64,000 nt of DNA from positions 62,001-126,000 of the forward strand of contig CAJXNY010000006.1 of the NCBI GenBank assembly GCA_913057435.1, read 5' to 3'. The stretch is from an uncultured Oceanospirillaceae bacterium. GTDB lineage: Bacteria > Pseudomonadota > Gammaproteobacteria > Pseudomonadales > Balneatricaceae. Under the pieces are notes generated by a model. That model worked only from the letters and a program-made list of their open reading frames with translations. It did no database searches and had not been told where the DNA came from. Each line of letters begins with the position of its first letter. The stretch's first letter is position 1. Of the stretch, positions 1 through 8,956 are shown one piece after another. A program made the translations under genes and the position numbers.

Positions 1-21
1 GTGGCTTAAGGCGGCACAATA

Positions 22-996
22 ATGATTGCTTTTCTGATTAAGCGCACGCTGCAGGCGATGGTGGTGATGTTTGTCATCAGCCTGATCAGCTTCTCTATTC
101 AGGACAACCTCGGTGACCCATTGCGCGAACTGGTCGGGGTGTCCGTATCCGAGGTCGAACGTGAAAAACTGCGTGATGACCTTGGCCTTAATGATCCGTT
201 CCTGGTGCAATATGGCCGTTTTGCAGCCAATGCTCTGCACGGTGATCTGGGAACCTCCTATTTCTTTAAAGAACCGGCGCTGGACGTCATCCTTAAAAAA
301 TTGCCTGCCACGCTGGAACTGGTGTTTGGTGCCACGCTGATTATTGTGGTGCTGTCGGTACCACTGGGAGTGTATTCGGCAATTAAGCCGGGCAGCCTGT
401 TGTCACGGCTGGTGATGGGGCTGAGTATTGTTGGTATCTCCATCCCGGTGTTTCTGACCGCTATCGGCCTGATCTATCTGTTTTCCATCGAGCTGGGCTG
501 GATGCCATCCTATGGTCGGGGGGAAACCTCGTCGTTACTGGGCTGGGACTCGGGGCTGTTTACGGGCGATGGTCTGCACCATCTGATTTTGCCGAGCTTT
601 ACCCTGGCCTCCATCATGCTGCCGCTGTTTATTCGCCTGATCCGCGCTGAAATGATGGAAGTGTTGCAATCGGAGTATGTGAAATTTGCCTGGGCAAAAG
701 GGATCAGCCCCTGGCGGATCTACTTTGTTCACGCGCTGAAAAACACCATGCTGCCGGTGATTACCGTCGGTGGGGTGCAAATCGGCACGATGGTGGCGTA
801 CACCATCCTGACCGAAACCGTGTTCCAGTGGCCGGGCATGGGCTTTCTGTTTCTGGAAGCGGTGAACCGTGTCGATACCCCGCTGATTGTGGCGTATCTG
901 ATTGTGGTCGGTGCCATCTTTGTGGTGACCAATACTCTGGTTGATCTGATTTATGGCCTGGTTAACCCGACTGTCAAACTGGCCGGAGGTAAGTGA
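22..996 (+). CDS. Peptide ABC transporter permease, DppB/OppB family
   Basis: Inner-membrane permease of a di/oligopeptide importer, 324 aa, the usual family length. The N-terminal transmembrane helix (about residues 8-28), the long periplasmic stretch and the following block of helices are typical of DppB. The cytoplasmic EAA loop, which docks on the ATPase, is visible around residues 205-240 (RAEMMEVLQSEYVKFAWAKG). It is the first complete gene of a four-gene transporter operon. The TAA at positions 7-9 probably ends an upstream gene, perhaps the substrate-binding protein, which lies outside the window; substrate specificity therefore cannot be read here. The family assignment is firm; peptide as substrate is inferred from the family and from the peptidases downstream. 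Confidence 0.93.
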   Translation: MIAFLIKRTLQAMVVMFVISLISFSIQDNLGDPLRELVGVSVSEVEREKLRDDLGLNDPFLVQYGRFAANALHGDLGTSYFFKEPALDVILKKLPATLELVFGATLIIVVLSVPLGVYSAIKPGSLLSRLVMGLSIVGISIPVFLTAIGLIYLFSIELGWMPSYGRGETSSLLGWDSGLFTGDGLHHLILPSFTLASIMLPLFIRLIRAEMMEVLQSEYVKFAWAKGISPWRIYFVHALKNTMLPVITVGGVQIGTMVAYTILTETVFQWPGMGFLFLEAVNRVDTPLIVAYLIVVGAIFVVTNTLVDLIYGLVNPTVKLAGGK

Positions 997-1955
997 TGAG
1001 CGATCAGACCCAAATTCTGGAAACAGCACCGGACGCGCCGAGCCGCTGGCATGAATTCAAAAACAGTCACCTGTTCCATAGTTTTACCGTCGATCGGGTG
1101 GCACAGATCAGCTTTGGCATTTTTATACTCTATATATTGCTGGCACTGTTTGCTCCACTGCTGGCTCCGTTTGACCCTTACGACATTGCCCAGATCGACA
1201 TCATGAACTCGGAGATTCCGCCGAGCTGGGAAGCAGAAGGCGAGGCCGACTTCTGGCTGGGCACTGATGCTCAGGGCCGCGATATGTGGTCCACCATCCT
1301 TTATGGCACCCGCGTTTCTTTGATGATTGGCCTGTGCGCCGTAGCACTTCAGGCGACACTGGGCATCTGTATTGGCCTGTGTGCCGGTTACTTTGGTGGC
1401 CGTGTTGACAGCATTCTGATGCGCTTTGCTGATGTGCAGCTGTCGTTCTCCACCATGATGGTGGCCATTGTGGTGTTGGCAGTGTTCCAGGCGGCCTTTG
1501 GCACCGAGCTGTACCAGCAGCTGGCGATGTTTATGCTGATTATGGTGATTGGTATTGCCGAGTGGCCGCAGTACGCCCGAACCATTCGTGCCTCGGTACT
1601 GGCGGAGAAGAAGAAAGAGTACATTGATGCGGCACGGGTGATCGGTTTGCGCTCCCCGCGGATCATGTTCCGCCATATCCTGCCCAACACGCTATCGCCG
1701 ATTCTGGTGATCTCCACCGTACAGGTGGCCAATGCCATTATCTCTGAGGCGTCGCTGAGTTTCCTCGGGCTGGGCATGCCGGTGTCTGAGCCCTCGCTGG
1801 GTTCGCTGATTGCTGGTGGTTTTGAATATATTTTCTCCGGCAGCTGGTGGATTACCGTGATTCCAGGCGCTGTGCTTATCTCTCTGGTACTGGTGATGAA
1901 CCTGCTGGGTGACTGGTTGCGCGATGTTCTTAACCCGAAACTGTACAAGGGGTAA
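996..1955 (+). CDS. Peptide ABC transporter permease, DppC/OppC family
   Basis: Second inner-membrane permease of the peptide importer, 319 aa. The N-terminal OppC_N-type region with one helix (about residues 35-55) is followed by a large periplasmic segment containing the GTDAQGRDMWS motif characteristic of DppC. The EAA loop is visible (EYIDAARVIGLRSPRIMFRHILPN). The ATG at 996 overlaps the stop of the preceding gene by one base (TGATG), with GGAGG at about 984-988. A GTG three bases upstream is in frame but less likely. It forms the heterodimeric channel with the preceding gene. Confidence 0.93.
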   Translation: MSDQTQILETAPDAPSRWHEFKNSHLFHSFTVDRVAQISFGIFILYILLALFAPLLAPFDPYDIAQIDIMNSEIPPSWEAEGEADFWLGTDAQGRDMWSTILYGTRVSLMIGLCAVALQATLGICIGLCAGYFGGRVDSILMRFADVQLSFSTMMVAIVVLAVFQAAFGTELYQQLAMFMLIMVIGIAEWPQYARTIRASVLAEKKKEYIDAARVIGLRSPRIMFRHILPNTLSPILVISTVQVANAIISEASLSFLGLGMPVSEPSLGSLIAGGFEYIFSGSWWITVIPGAVLISLVLVMNLLGDWLRDVLNPKLYKG

Positions 1956-1960
1956 TCACC

Positions 1961-2971
1961 ATGGCTTTGCTTGAAGTAAACAACCTTGAAGTCAGTTTCG
2001 GCCTGCGCAGTGGCGGGGTGAAAGCGTTACGTGATATCAACTTCAAACTGGACCGTGGCGAGCGTATCGGTGTGGTAGGAGAGTCCGGGGCCGGTAAATC
2101 GGTGCTGGGGTTCTCCATCCTGAACCTGATCTCCAATCCGGGTTCAATCACCGGCGGTGAGATTCTGTTCGAAGGTAAAAACCTGTCGAAACTGTCAGCT
2201 GGCGAGCTGCGCAGTGTGCGCGGCAACCGCATCTCGATGATCTTTCAGGACCCGATGATGACCCTGAACCCGGTGCTGACCGTCGGTGAACAGATGATCG
2301 AGTGCCTGATGGCGCACCGTAAAATTCGTAAGGAAGATGCCCGCAATATCGCCCTGCAGAAGCTCAAACAGGTGTACATCCCGTCACCGGAAACCCGGCT
2401 CGACCAGTATCCTCATGAGCTGTCGGGTGGTATGCGTCAGCGTATCGTGATTGCGATCGGCTTGCTGATGGACCCGGATATTATCATTGCCGATGAGCCA
2501 ACCACCGCGCTGGATGTGACCATTCAGGCGGAGATTATGGAGCTGATGCTGGAATTGTGTGAGCGCAACAATGTGGCGCTGATTCTGATCACCCATGATC
2601 TGGGCGTCGTCTCCCAGGTGACCCAGCGGACGATCGTGATGTATGCCGGGCGGATTATCGAACAGGGGCCGACCAAAGAGATCATCAACGATGCTCAGCA
2701 CCCTTACACCCAGGGGCTGATGAATGCCCTGCCGCAAATGGCGGTGCCCGGGGCACGGTTGAACCAGATCCGTGGTGCGATGCCGCCGCTGCAACGCATT
2801 CCCACGGGCTGTGCCTTTAACCCCCGTTGTGATTATGTGACCGAAACCTGCAAGCACAACCTGCCCGGTTTTACTGAGTCGGGGAGTTGTCTGGTGGCTT
2901 GTCATATGGTGGCCGAGATGAAACGTGAAGCGGCCCAGGCGGCCAGTCTGGCGCAGGAGGTTCAATCGTGA
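1961..2971 (+). CDS. Peptide ABC transporter ATP-binding protein, DppD/OppD family
   Basis: Cytoplasmic ATPase that powers the peptide importer, 336 aa. Walker A is GESGAGKS (about residues 40-47), the signature is LSGGMRQR, Walker B is IIIADEPT and the switch histidine follows in ITHDLG. The C-terminal oligo_HPY extension carries the cysteines (CAFNPRCDY...C...C) known in several DppD/OppD proteins to hold an Fe-S cluster. It starts 5 bp after the second permease and overlaps the next ATPase by 4 bp, so the four genes are probably co-transcribed and translationally coupled. Confidence 0.93.
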   Translation: MALLEVNNLEVSFGLRSGGVKALRDINFKLDRGERIGVVGESGAGKSVLGFSILNLISNPGSITGGEILFEGKNLSKLSAGELRSVRGNRISMIFQDPMMTLNPVLTVGEQMIECLMAHRKIRKEDARNIALQKLKQVYIPSPETRLDQYPHELSGGMRQRIVIAIGLLMDPDIIIADEPTTALDVTIQAEIMELMLELCERNNVALILITHDLGVVSQVTQRTIVMYAGRIIEQGPTKEIINDAQHPYTQGLMNALPQMAVPGARLNQIRGAMPPLQRIPTGCAFNPRCDYVTETCKHNLPGFTESGSCLVACHMVAEMKREAAQAASLAQEVQS

Positions 2972-3990
2972 ACGCTCAATCACAGGAAACACTGGTCCAG
3001 CTGGATGATATTTATAAAAAGTTTTCCATCTCCGGCGACTTTCTGGATCAGCTCAAGTTTAGACAAGGCCGTATCGTGCGTGAACAGGAATTTGTTCACG
3101 CCATCAATGGGGTATCGCTGGAGGTCAAGCGGGGCGAGGCGCTGTGCGTGGTGGGCGAATCCGGTTGTGGCAAGTCGACGGTTGCCCGCACGGTGATGGG
3201 ATTGCTGAACCCGAGTCAGGGCAGTGTCCACTATGATGGCCAGCGGATTGATAATCTGAATGATCGGGCACTGATGCCGTACCGGCGTAAAATGCAGATG
3301 ATTTTCCAGAACCCCTATGCCTCGCTGAACCCGCGCATGACTATCGCTCAGACTCTGCAGGAGCCGGTGGCACTGCACAATCCAGGCTGGTCTGGCCAGG
3401 AGGTGCGGGACAAGGTGGCGGAAGTGATGTTCTCGGTGGGCATTGACCCGAGCTGGGGCGAGCGTCACCCCCATGAATTCTCCGGCGGCCAGCGCCAGCG
3501 AATCAGTATCGCCCGTGCGCTGGCGGTGGGGCCTGAGTTTATTGTGGCCGATGAACCGATCTCGGCATTGGACGTTTCAATTCAGGCTCAGGTGCTCAAC
3601 CTGATGATGGATGCCCAGGAAAAACACAATCTGACCTATCTGTTTATCACCCATGATCTATCGGTGGTGGAGCATTTTGGTACCCGTGTGGCGGTGATGT
3701 ATCTGGGGAGTCTGTGTGAACTGGCACCTACCAAAGCATTGTTTTCTACGCCGCGTCACCCGTATAGTCAGGCTTTATTGTCAGCGATTCCGCGGCTGGA
3801 CGATAATCGTCCGCAGCATATTAAGCTGCAGGGTGAAGTACCGACTCCGGTGAATTTACCTCCGGGGTGTGTGTTCCATGGTCGCTGCCCGCATGTGAAT
3901 GATCGCTGCAAACGGGAAATTCCACAGCTGATCGCCACCGATGAAGGTGGTCAGGTGGCTTGCCACGGCGTTGAAGAAGGCCGTATCTGA
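2968..3990 (+). CDS. Peptide ABC transporter ATP-binding protein, DppF/OppF family
   Basis: Second ATPase of the importer, 340 aa. Walker A is GESGCGKS, the signature is FSGGQRQR, Walker B is FIVADEPISALD, and ITHDLSVV follows. The C-terminal oligo_HPY region contains CVFHGRCPH...C...C. The start is GTG, overlapping the previous stop in GTGA; AGGAGG lies about 9 bp upstream. The N-terminus is about 35 residues longer than in many DppF proteins before the first core strand, as in OppF. It pairs with the preceding ATPase to give the usual heterodimer. Confidence 0.92.
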   Translation: MNAQSQETLVQLDDIYKKFSISGDFLDQLKFRQGRIVREQEFVHAINGVSLEVKRGEALCVVGESGCGKSTVARTVMGLLNPSQGSVHYDGQRIDNLNDRALMPYRRKMQMIFQNPYASLNPRMTIAQTLQEPVALHNPGWSGQEVRDKVAEVMFSVGIDPSWGERHPHEFSGGQRQRISIARALAVGPEFIVADEPISALDVSIQAQVLNLMMDAQEKHNLTYLFITHDLSVVEHFGTRVAVMYLGSLCELAPTKALFSTPRHPYSQALLSAIPRLDDNRPQHIKLQGEVPTPVNLPPGCVFHGRCPHVNDRCKREIPQLIATDEGGQVACHGVEEGRI

Positions 3991-4000
3991 GGTGAATAAC

Positions 4001-5125
4001 ATGATTCGTATCAGCGCTGGCTTTGATGCTGGCAACATTCTTGTCCACAGTGCCGAACAGGCTGATGATATTCAGCTGTCTATTCGCAGCGACAATAACT
4101 CTGAGTTTTTTCAGTGGTTTTACTACCGGGTACAGGGTGGTAAAAATACTGACCTGAAGATGCGGCTGATGAACGCTGACAAGGCGGCTTACCTTGATGG
4201 CTGGCCGGATTACCAGGCGGTCGCCTCCTATGATCGCCATTACTGGTTCCGGGTGCCAACCCGCTATGTGGACGGCGAGCTGGTGATCAACCATCAGCCG
4301 GAACAGAACAGTGTCTATTACGCCTATTTTGCGCCGTATAGCTATGAACGCCACCTGGATCTGATTGGCTGGGCGCAGCAGTCTGCGCTGTGTGAAGTGC
4401 AGGACCTGGGGCTGACCCTGGATGGCCATGATTTGACGCTGTTGCAGATCGGCCAGCCTGCGCAGGGCAAGAAAAAAGTCTGGATGACGGCGCGTCAGCA
4501 CCCCGGCGAGAGTATGGCTGAATGGTATGTGGAAGGTTTCCTTAGTCGTCTGCTGGATCAGGATGATGCGCTGTCCCACCACCTGCTTGAGCAGGCGGTG
4601 TTCTACCTGGTGCCTAATATGAACCCCGATGGCGCAGTGCGAGGCCATTTACGCACCAATGCTGCCGGTGCCAACCTCAACCGGGAATGGGCGTCGCCTT
4701 CCATGGCACGCAGCCCTGAGGTGTACCTGGTACGGGAGGCGATGAAGTCTGTCGGTGTGGATCTGTTGCTGGATATTCATGGTGATGAAGCGCTGCCCTG
4801 TAACTTTATTGCCGGTCAGGAAGGTATTCCGACCGCGCTGGTGGAGGTGCTGGAGCAGGAGAATATGTTCCAGCTGGATTACATGGCGGCCAATCCGGAT
4901 TTCCAGATGGAGCGCGGCTACGAGCCGGGTCAGTTTGGTGACGAGACGATGACCGTGGGCGCGAACTGGGTGGGTGATTACTTTCAATGCCCAGCCATGA
5001 CCATCGAGATGCCTTTTAAGGATTTCGACCTGCGGCCGGACCCGGTACAGGGCTGGTCACCGGAGCGGTCTGCCAAACTGGGCGAGTCGGTGCTATTCCC
5101 GATTGCGCGCTGGTTACAGCAGTGA
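4001..5125 (+). CDS. M14-family zinc carboxypeptidase (cytosolic carboxypeptidase-like)
   Basis: Predicted cytoplasmic zinc metallocarboxypeptidase, 374 aa, of the CCP/AGBL-like M14 subfamily. An N-terminal beta domain occupies about residues 1-125. The zinc ligands are visible as H167 and E170 (HPGE) and H260 (DIHGDE), and E335 in TIEMPF is the expected catalytic glutamate. The substrate-binding segment NMNPDG...NLNREW lies at about 207-230. The ATG at 4001 has GAGGTG 6 bp upstream; an upstream in-frame start at 3941 lies inside the ATPase gene and was not used. It sits 10 bp after the transporter genes, which suggests that it trims imported peptides or cell-wall peptides. Its real substrate is unknown. 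Confidence 0.88.
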   Translation: MIRISAGFDAGNILVHSAEQADDIQLSIRSDNNSEFFQWFYYRVQGGKNTDLKMRLMNADKAAYLDGWPDYQAVASYDRHYWFRVPTRYVDGELVINHQPEQNSVYYAYFAPYSYERHLDLIGWAQQSALCEVQDLGLTLDGHDLTLLQIGQPAQGKKKVWMTARQHPGESMAEWYVEGFLSRLLDQDDALSHHLLEQAVFYLVPNMNPDGAVRGHLRTNAAGANLNREWASPSMARSPEVYLVREAMKSVGVDLLLDIHGDEALPCNFIAGQEGIPTALVEVLEQENMFQLDYMAANPDFQMERGYEPGQFGDETMTVGANWVGDYFQCPAMTIEMPFKDFDLRPDPVQGWSPERSAKLGESVLFPIARWLQQ

Positions 5126-5215
5126 TCTGACAGGGTGTGCCTGTCGAGCTACAGTACAGGTAGTTCGGCAGGCAGCGTGTTGCCTGCGGGTACACAGTTA
5201 AGCTGAGAGAGTTGT

Positions 5216-6157
5216 ATGGAACTGCGGTGGCTGGAAGATTTTATCGCACTGGCACGTACGCGGCACTTCTCCCGCGCGGCGGATGAGCGCAATGTGACGC
5301 AACCGACCTTCAGTCGGCGGATCAAGCTGCTTGAGGAAGAGATGGGGGTGACCCTGATCGACCGTAATGCCTTGCCACTGAGCCTGACGCCGGCCGGGGA
5401 GGTGTTTCTGGGCGGTGCTGAGCAGATCAGCCGTATTGCTCGTGACACCAAAGTGCGCTGTGGGGCGATCCGTGAGCAGGAGCAGAACCGGCTCAGCTTT
5501 GCCACCACCCAGACCCTCTATCTGAGTTTCTACAAATCCTGGTTACAACCCCTGTCTGCAAGCCATGATATAGATGTAGATCTGAACCTGAAATCCACCG
5601 CCTGGGCGGGCAATGATTTTGTTCGGGCTCTCAGTCAGGGGGAGTGTGATCTGGCGCTGTGTTACTGGCACCCCTCAATCGAGTTTATTCGTGAGCTGGA
5701 TGACGATCGCTTTGAACATCTGGTGATTGCCGACGAAGCACTGGTGCCCGTCAGCCCGGTGGATGAGCGGGGCAATACGCTATTTGAACTGCCGGGAGAC
5801 GCCCGGACGCCATTACCTTACATTGGTTATCACGACAGCTCGTTTATGCGCTCGGTGGTGCAGCAGTTCCTGCTGCAGCAACTGACACCACCGAAGCTGG
5901 TGACCATGAATGAAAATGTTCATTCGGTCAGTGTCAAAGCCATGATCAAGGAAGGTTTTGGGCTGGGCTGGCTGCCGCGCAGACTGGTGCAGGATAACCT
6001 CAAATACAACAGCCTGGCGCTGGCCGGTGGCCCCGAGTGGCAGATTCCGATCCAGATCCGGCTGTATCGACTGCGTGATAATAACCACCGCCACCTGAGC
6101 CGGGTCTGGTCTCTGGTGGAAGCTGAATTGAGTACCGGTACGCCGGTTGTGGTCTGA
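5216..6157 (+). CDS. LysR-family transcriptional regulator
   Basis: DNA-binding regulator, 313 aa. The N-terminal winged helix-turn-helix spans about residues 1-60 (MELRWLEDFIALARTRHFSRAADERNVTQPTFSRRIKLLEEEMG), followed by a periplasmic-binding-protein-like effector domain. It lies 90 bp after the carboxypeptidase and 53 bp before the prolidase, all on the same strand. Control of the surrounding peptide utilisation genes is plausible, although LysR genes are more often divergent from their targets. The effector is not predictable. Confidence 0.9.
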   Translation: MELRWLEDFIALARTRHFSRAADERNVTQPTFSRRIKLLEEEMGVTLIDRNALPLSLTPAGEVFLGGAEQISRIARDTKVRCGAIREQEQNRLSFATTQTLYLSFYKSWLQPLSASHDIDVDLNLKSTAWAGNDFVRALSQGECDLALCYWHPSIEFIRELDDDRFEHLVIADEALVPVSPVDERGNTLFELPGDARTPLPYIGYHDSSFMRSVVQQFLLQQLTPPKLVTMNENVHSVSVKAMIKEGFGLGWLPRRLVQDNLKYNSLALAGGPEWQIPIQIRLYRLRDNNHRHLSRVWSLVEAELSTGTPVVV

Positions 6158-6210
6158 TCAGTTTATCGAGCTGGCCGCTGTAACGTTGACATGATAATTG
6201 GGGAACCCCG

Positions 6211-7527
6211 ATGGACACGCGTTTTTTTGATCACCTGACATTGCTGCAGCAGCGTACCGAACACGCGCTGGCGGAGACGGGTTTTGATGGCCTGCTGATC
6301 GGTTCAGGCGCGCAGCATGCGCGTTTTCTCGATGATACCCGGTATCCGTTTCGGGCCAACCCACACTTTGTCCAGTGGCTGCCGTTTCTGACCGAGCAGC
6401 CGGATTGCTGGTTACTGCTGCGGCCAGGGGCAAAGCCGCAACTGTTTCTGTATAGCCCGGATGATTTCTGGCATATGACACCGTCGCTGCCAGATGCCTG
6501 GTGGAGTGACGGTTTTGATATTCAGCCCTATCAGCACCGCAGCGAACTGGCTCAGGCGCTGGCCAGTTACAGCTGGCTGGCGGTGATCAATGAGCAGCCG
6601 GTTGAATTCGGTGCTCAGGGCTGGCTGCATAACCCGGCGGCACTGATCCAGCAGCTGAACTTTGATCGAGCAGTGAAAACGGACTGGGAGCAGCACTGTT
6701 TGCGCCAGGCCAATATCACGGCGGTGAAAGGCCATCGAGTAGCGGAACAGCTGTTCCATCAGGGCGCCAGCGAATACCAGATTCATCAGGCTTACCTGAC
6801 GGCGATTGCGCACAATGAACGTGATATGCCCTATGACAATATCGTCGCGCTCAATGAGCATGCTGCTGTGCTGCATTATCAGTTTCAGCAGCGTGAGCAG
6901 CCTGTTGAGGCGCGCACTCTGTTGATCGATGCCGGTGCGACTCATCTGGGCTATGCGGCGGATATAACCCGCACCTTTACCCGCACTGGCACGGAGTTTA
7001 CCGAGCTGCTGGCAGCGATGGAGCAGGTTCAGCTGCAGCTCTTGATGAAGGTGCGTGCCGGGGTCAGTTTTATTGATCTGCACCAGCAGATGCACCTGCT
7101 GATCGCCGAGGTACTGCAGGGCAGCGGGCTGGTGGATGCCAGCCCACAGGCGATTGTTGAGCAGGGTATCAGCCGGGCTTTTTTCCCCCATGGGCTGGGC
7201 CATCTGCTGGGCTTGCAGGTACACGATGTGGGTGGCTGGCAGCAGGATGCGAAGGGGACGGAGCTTCAGCCCCCGGCACAGCATCCGTTCCTGCGCTTGA
7301 CTCGTACTTTGGCGTCAGGCCATGTCATTACGATTGAGCCAGGGCTGTATTTTATCCCGTCATTACTGGAGCCCTGGCGCAGCCATCGCCTGGGCCGGGC
7401 GATCAACTGGACCCGAGTCGAACGGTTAATGCCCTTTGGTGGTATCCGTATTGAAGATAATGTGGTGGTGCAGGCGCAAGGCTGTGAAAACTATACCCGT
7501 GATGCGTTTGCAGTAATTGATGGTTAA
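6211..7527 (+). CDS. pepQ: Xaa-Pro dipeptidase (prolidase)
   Basis: Cytoplasmic M24-family metallopeptidase that splits Xaa-Pro dipeptides, 438 aa, close to the 443 aa of E. coli PepQ. The dinuclear metal ligands are visible: two Asp in IDAGATHLGYAADITRTF (about residues 241-252), His in HGLGHLLGLQVHDVGG, Glu in TIEPGLYF and Glu in GGIRIEDNVVV. The N-terminal aminopeptidase-P-like domain covers roughly residues 1-160. Placed after a peptide importer, a carboxypeptidase and a LysR gene, it fits the last step of peptide use, releasing proline. Confidence 0.92.
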   Translation: MDTRFFDHLTLLQQRTEHALAETGFDGLLIGSGAQHARFLDDTRYPFRANPHFVQWLPFLTEQPDCWLLLRPGAKPQLFLYSPDDFWHMTPSLPDAWWSDGFDIQPYQHRSELAQALASYSWLAVINEQPVEFGAQGWLHNPAALIQQLNFDRAVKTDWEQHCLRQANITAVKGHRVAEQLFHQGASEYQIHQAYLTAIAHNERDMPYDNIVALNEHAAVLHYQFQQREQPVEARTLLIDAGATHLGYAADITRTFTRTGTEFTELLAAMEQVQLQLLMKVRAGVSFIDLHQQMHLLIAEVLQGSGLVDASPQAIVEQGISRAFFPHGLGHLLGLQVHDVGGWQQDAKGTELQPPAQHPFLRLTRTLASGHVITIEPGLYFIPSLLEPWRSHRLGRAINWTRVERLMPFGGIRIEDNVVVQAQGCENYTRDAFAVIDG

Positions 7528-7626
7528 GTCGTTCAAGTCACAGTAATTTTGATCGGGCCAGTGCCACTAAGTAAGTAAAACTGATAGGGTTGTGCCTGGT
7601 AGACAGACAGGAGACAGGTAGCCCTG

Positions 7627-8748
7627 ATGAGCAGTTCCGACAACGATCTCAATGTTCCTAATCTGGGGCCCGCCCAACGCGACCCGGAGCTGGTAAACGG
7701 TGCAGCGGCCGCGCCACCACAGGCGGCCGCGCCACCACAGGCGGCTGCTGCCGTTGAACAGCCTGCTGTGGCTCCGCAGCCAAAAGTACAGGTAGCACCC
7801 GCTGCTGCGCCGGTAGCCGCTGCGGCTGGAGGGCGTGGGCTGGGTGTGTTTACCGGTGGTTTACTGGTACTGGTACTGGCGGCCTGTGGTGGGCTGGGTT
7901 ACTGGCTGATGGAGCTGCAACTGCAGTTTCAGACCCGCAGTGCAGAGCTGACTGAGGCTCGTTACCAGATCGGTGAGCTGCGTGAGTTGCTACAGGTGGC
8001 AGAAAACAGTTCCCTGCAGTCTGGCAGAGGGCTGATCAGTGAAGTGGGTCAGTTAAGCACCACAGCGCAGAGTAAATACACCCATTATGACTCCGAGATC
8101 GCCAAGCTGTGGACCATTGCTTATCAGCGCAATAAACCGCAACTTGAAGCCCAGCAAAAAGCACTGGCGAGTCAGGCGACACAGCTTAAAAGCCAGGCTG
8201 AAAAGCAGACGGCACAGGAGGGGCAGCTGACAAACCTGCTGGCACTGGTGGAAGCGCAGAAAACACTGCTCGATGAGCAGGCTGTCGCGTTACAGGCGCA
8301 GTCATCGCAACTGGGTGCAGCGCAGAAAGAACTTAAGTCGATGGCTGCTCAGTCCGAGAACGTTGAGAAGGCGGTCAAGTTTGTTACCGCGCTGAAGATC
8401 TCCCAGGACAAGCTCAGCTCCAGTCAGAGCAGCACTGTTAAAGCGACGGATACGGCAGTGGCAACGGTACGCCGTGAGCTGGCTAATGCTCGAACTGAGC
8501 TGGGCACCCAGGCTGAAATCCTCAATGAGCAGCTGGCAGAGCAGGCCGATGCGCTTAAGGCGTTGCAGTCTAAAGTGGGCAAAGGTAACAGCAGTAACGC
8601 CGTTGTGGGTCCGGCACTCAAGCGACGTATTGCCTATAACGAAGATGCAATTCGGGCGTTCGATGGCACTCGGCGTCAGCTGAATCGTGAGCTGTTACAG
8701 ATCCGTCAGAAACTGAACAACCTGCAATTAAAAGTCGAAAGTCGTTAA
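7627..8748 (+). CDS. Single-pass membrane protein with long coiled coil, function unknown
   Basis: Protein of 373 aa of unknown function. About 75 N-terminal residues are rich in Ala, Pro and Gln and include a perfect tandem repeat. One transmembrane helix follows (about residues 76-97, LGVFTGGLLVLVLAACGGLGYWL), then a long, almost continuous Ala/Gln/Leu/Glu coiled coil to the end. The layout, cytoplasmic low-complexity tail plus one helix plus periplasmic coiled coil, recalls HemX-like or cell-envelope scaffolding proteins, but no catalytic motif is visible. The gene stands alone between spacers of 99 and 208 bp. Confidence 0.75.
   Translation: MSSSDNDLNVPNLGPAQRDPELVNGAAAAPPQAAAPPQAAAAVEQPAVAPQPKVQVAPAAAPVAAAAGGRGLGVFTGGLLVLVLAACGGLGYWLMELQLQFQTRSAELTEARYQIGELRELLQVAENSSLQSGRGLISEVGQLSTTAQSKYTHYDSEIAKLWTIAYQRNKPQLEAQQKALASQATQLKSQAEKQTAQEGQLTNLLALVEAQKTLLDEQAVALQAQSSQLGAAQKELKSMAAQSENVEKAVKFVTALKISQDKLSSSQSSTVKATDTAVATVRRELANARTELGTQAEILNEQLAEQADALKALQSKVGKGNSSNAVVGPALKRRIAYNEDAIRAFDGTRRQLNRELLQIRQKLNNLQLKVESR
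7705..7740 (+). repeat. Tandem 18-bp direct repeat in coding sequence
   Basis: Two perfect adjacent copies of an 18-bp unit beginning GCGGCCGC. Each encodes AAAPPQ, in the low-complexity N-terminal tail of the coiled-coil membrane protein. The unit is a multiple of three, so slippage would change length without a frameshift. Likely variable between strains. Confidence 0.9.
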
Positions 8749-8772
8749 GGCGCTTGCGTTATCGCGACAGCT

Positions 8773-8805
8773 GCAGTGAAGGCGAGCAATCAGCGTCTTC
8801 ACTGC
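8773..8805. other. Hairpin after the coiled-coil protein gene
   Basis: Inverted repeat GCAGTGAAG / CTTCACTGC with a 15-nt loop, 24 bp after the stop codon. There is no T-run after either arm, so it is not a clear intrinsic terminator. It could be an mRNA-stabilising hairpin or chance. Confidence 0.4.
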
Positions 8806-8956
8806 TGTCACCCCAGTAAGATGGCACGGCCCTTAGCAAGTCTCTTACCTCCATTATCCTCACAAGCTCATCAATCCTGATTCAAATATTCTTTTGATCT
8901 GTTGTTTTCCTGTATCATTTTGGCTTTCGATAATCGTCAGTTTCCAGGAAGCAAAG

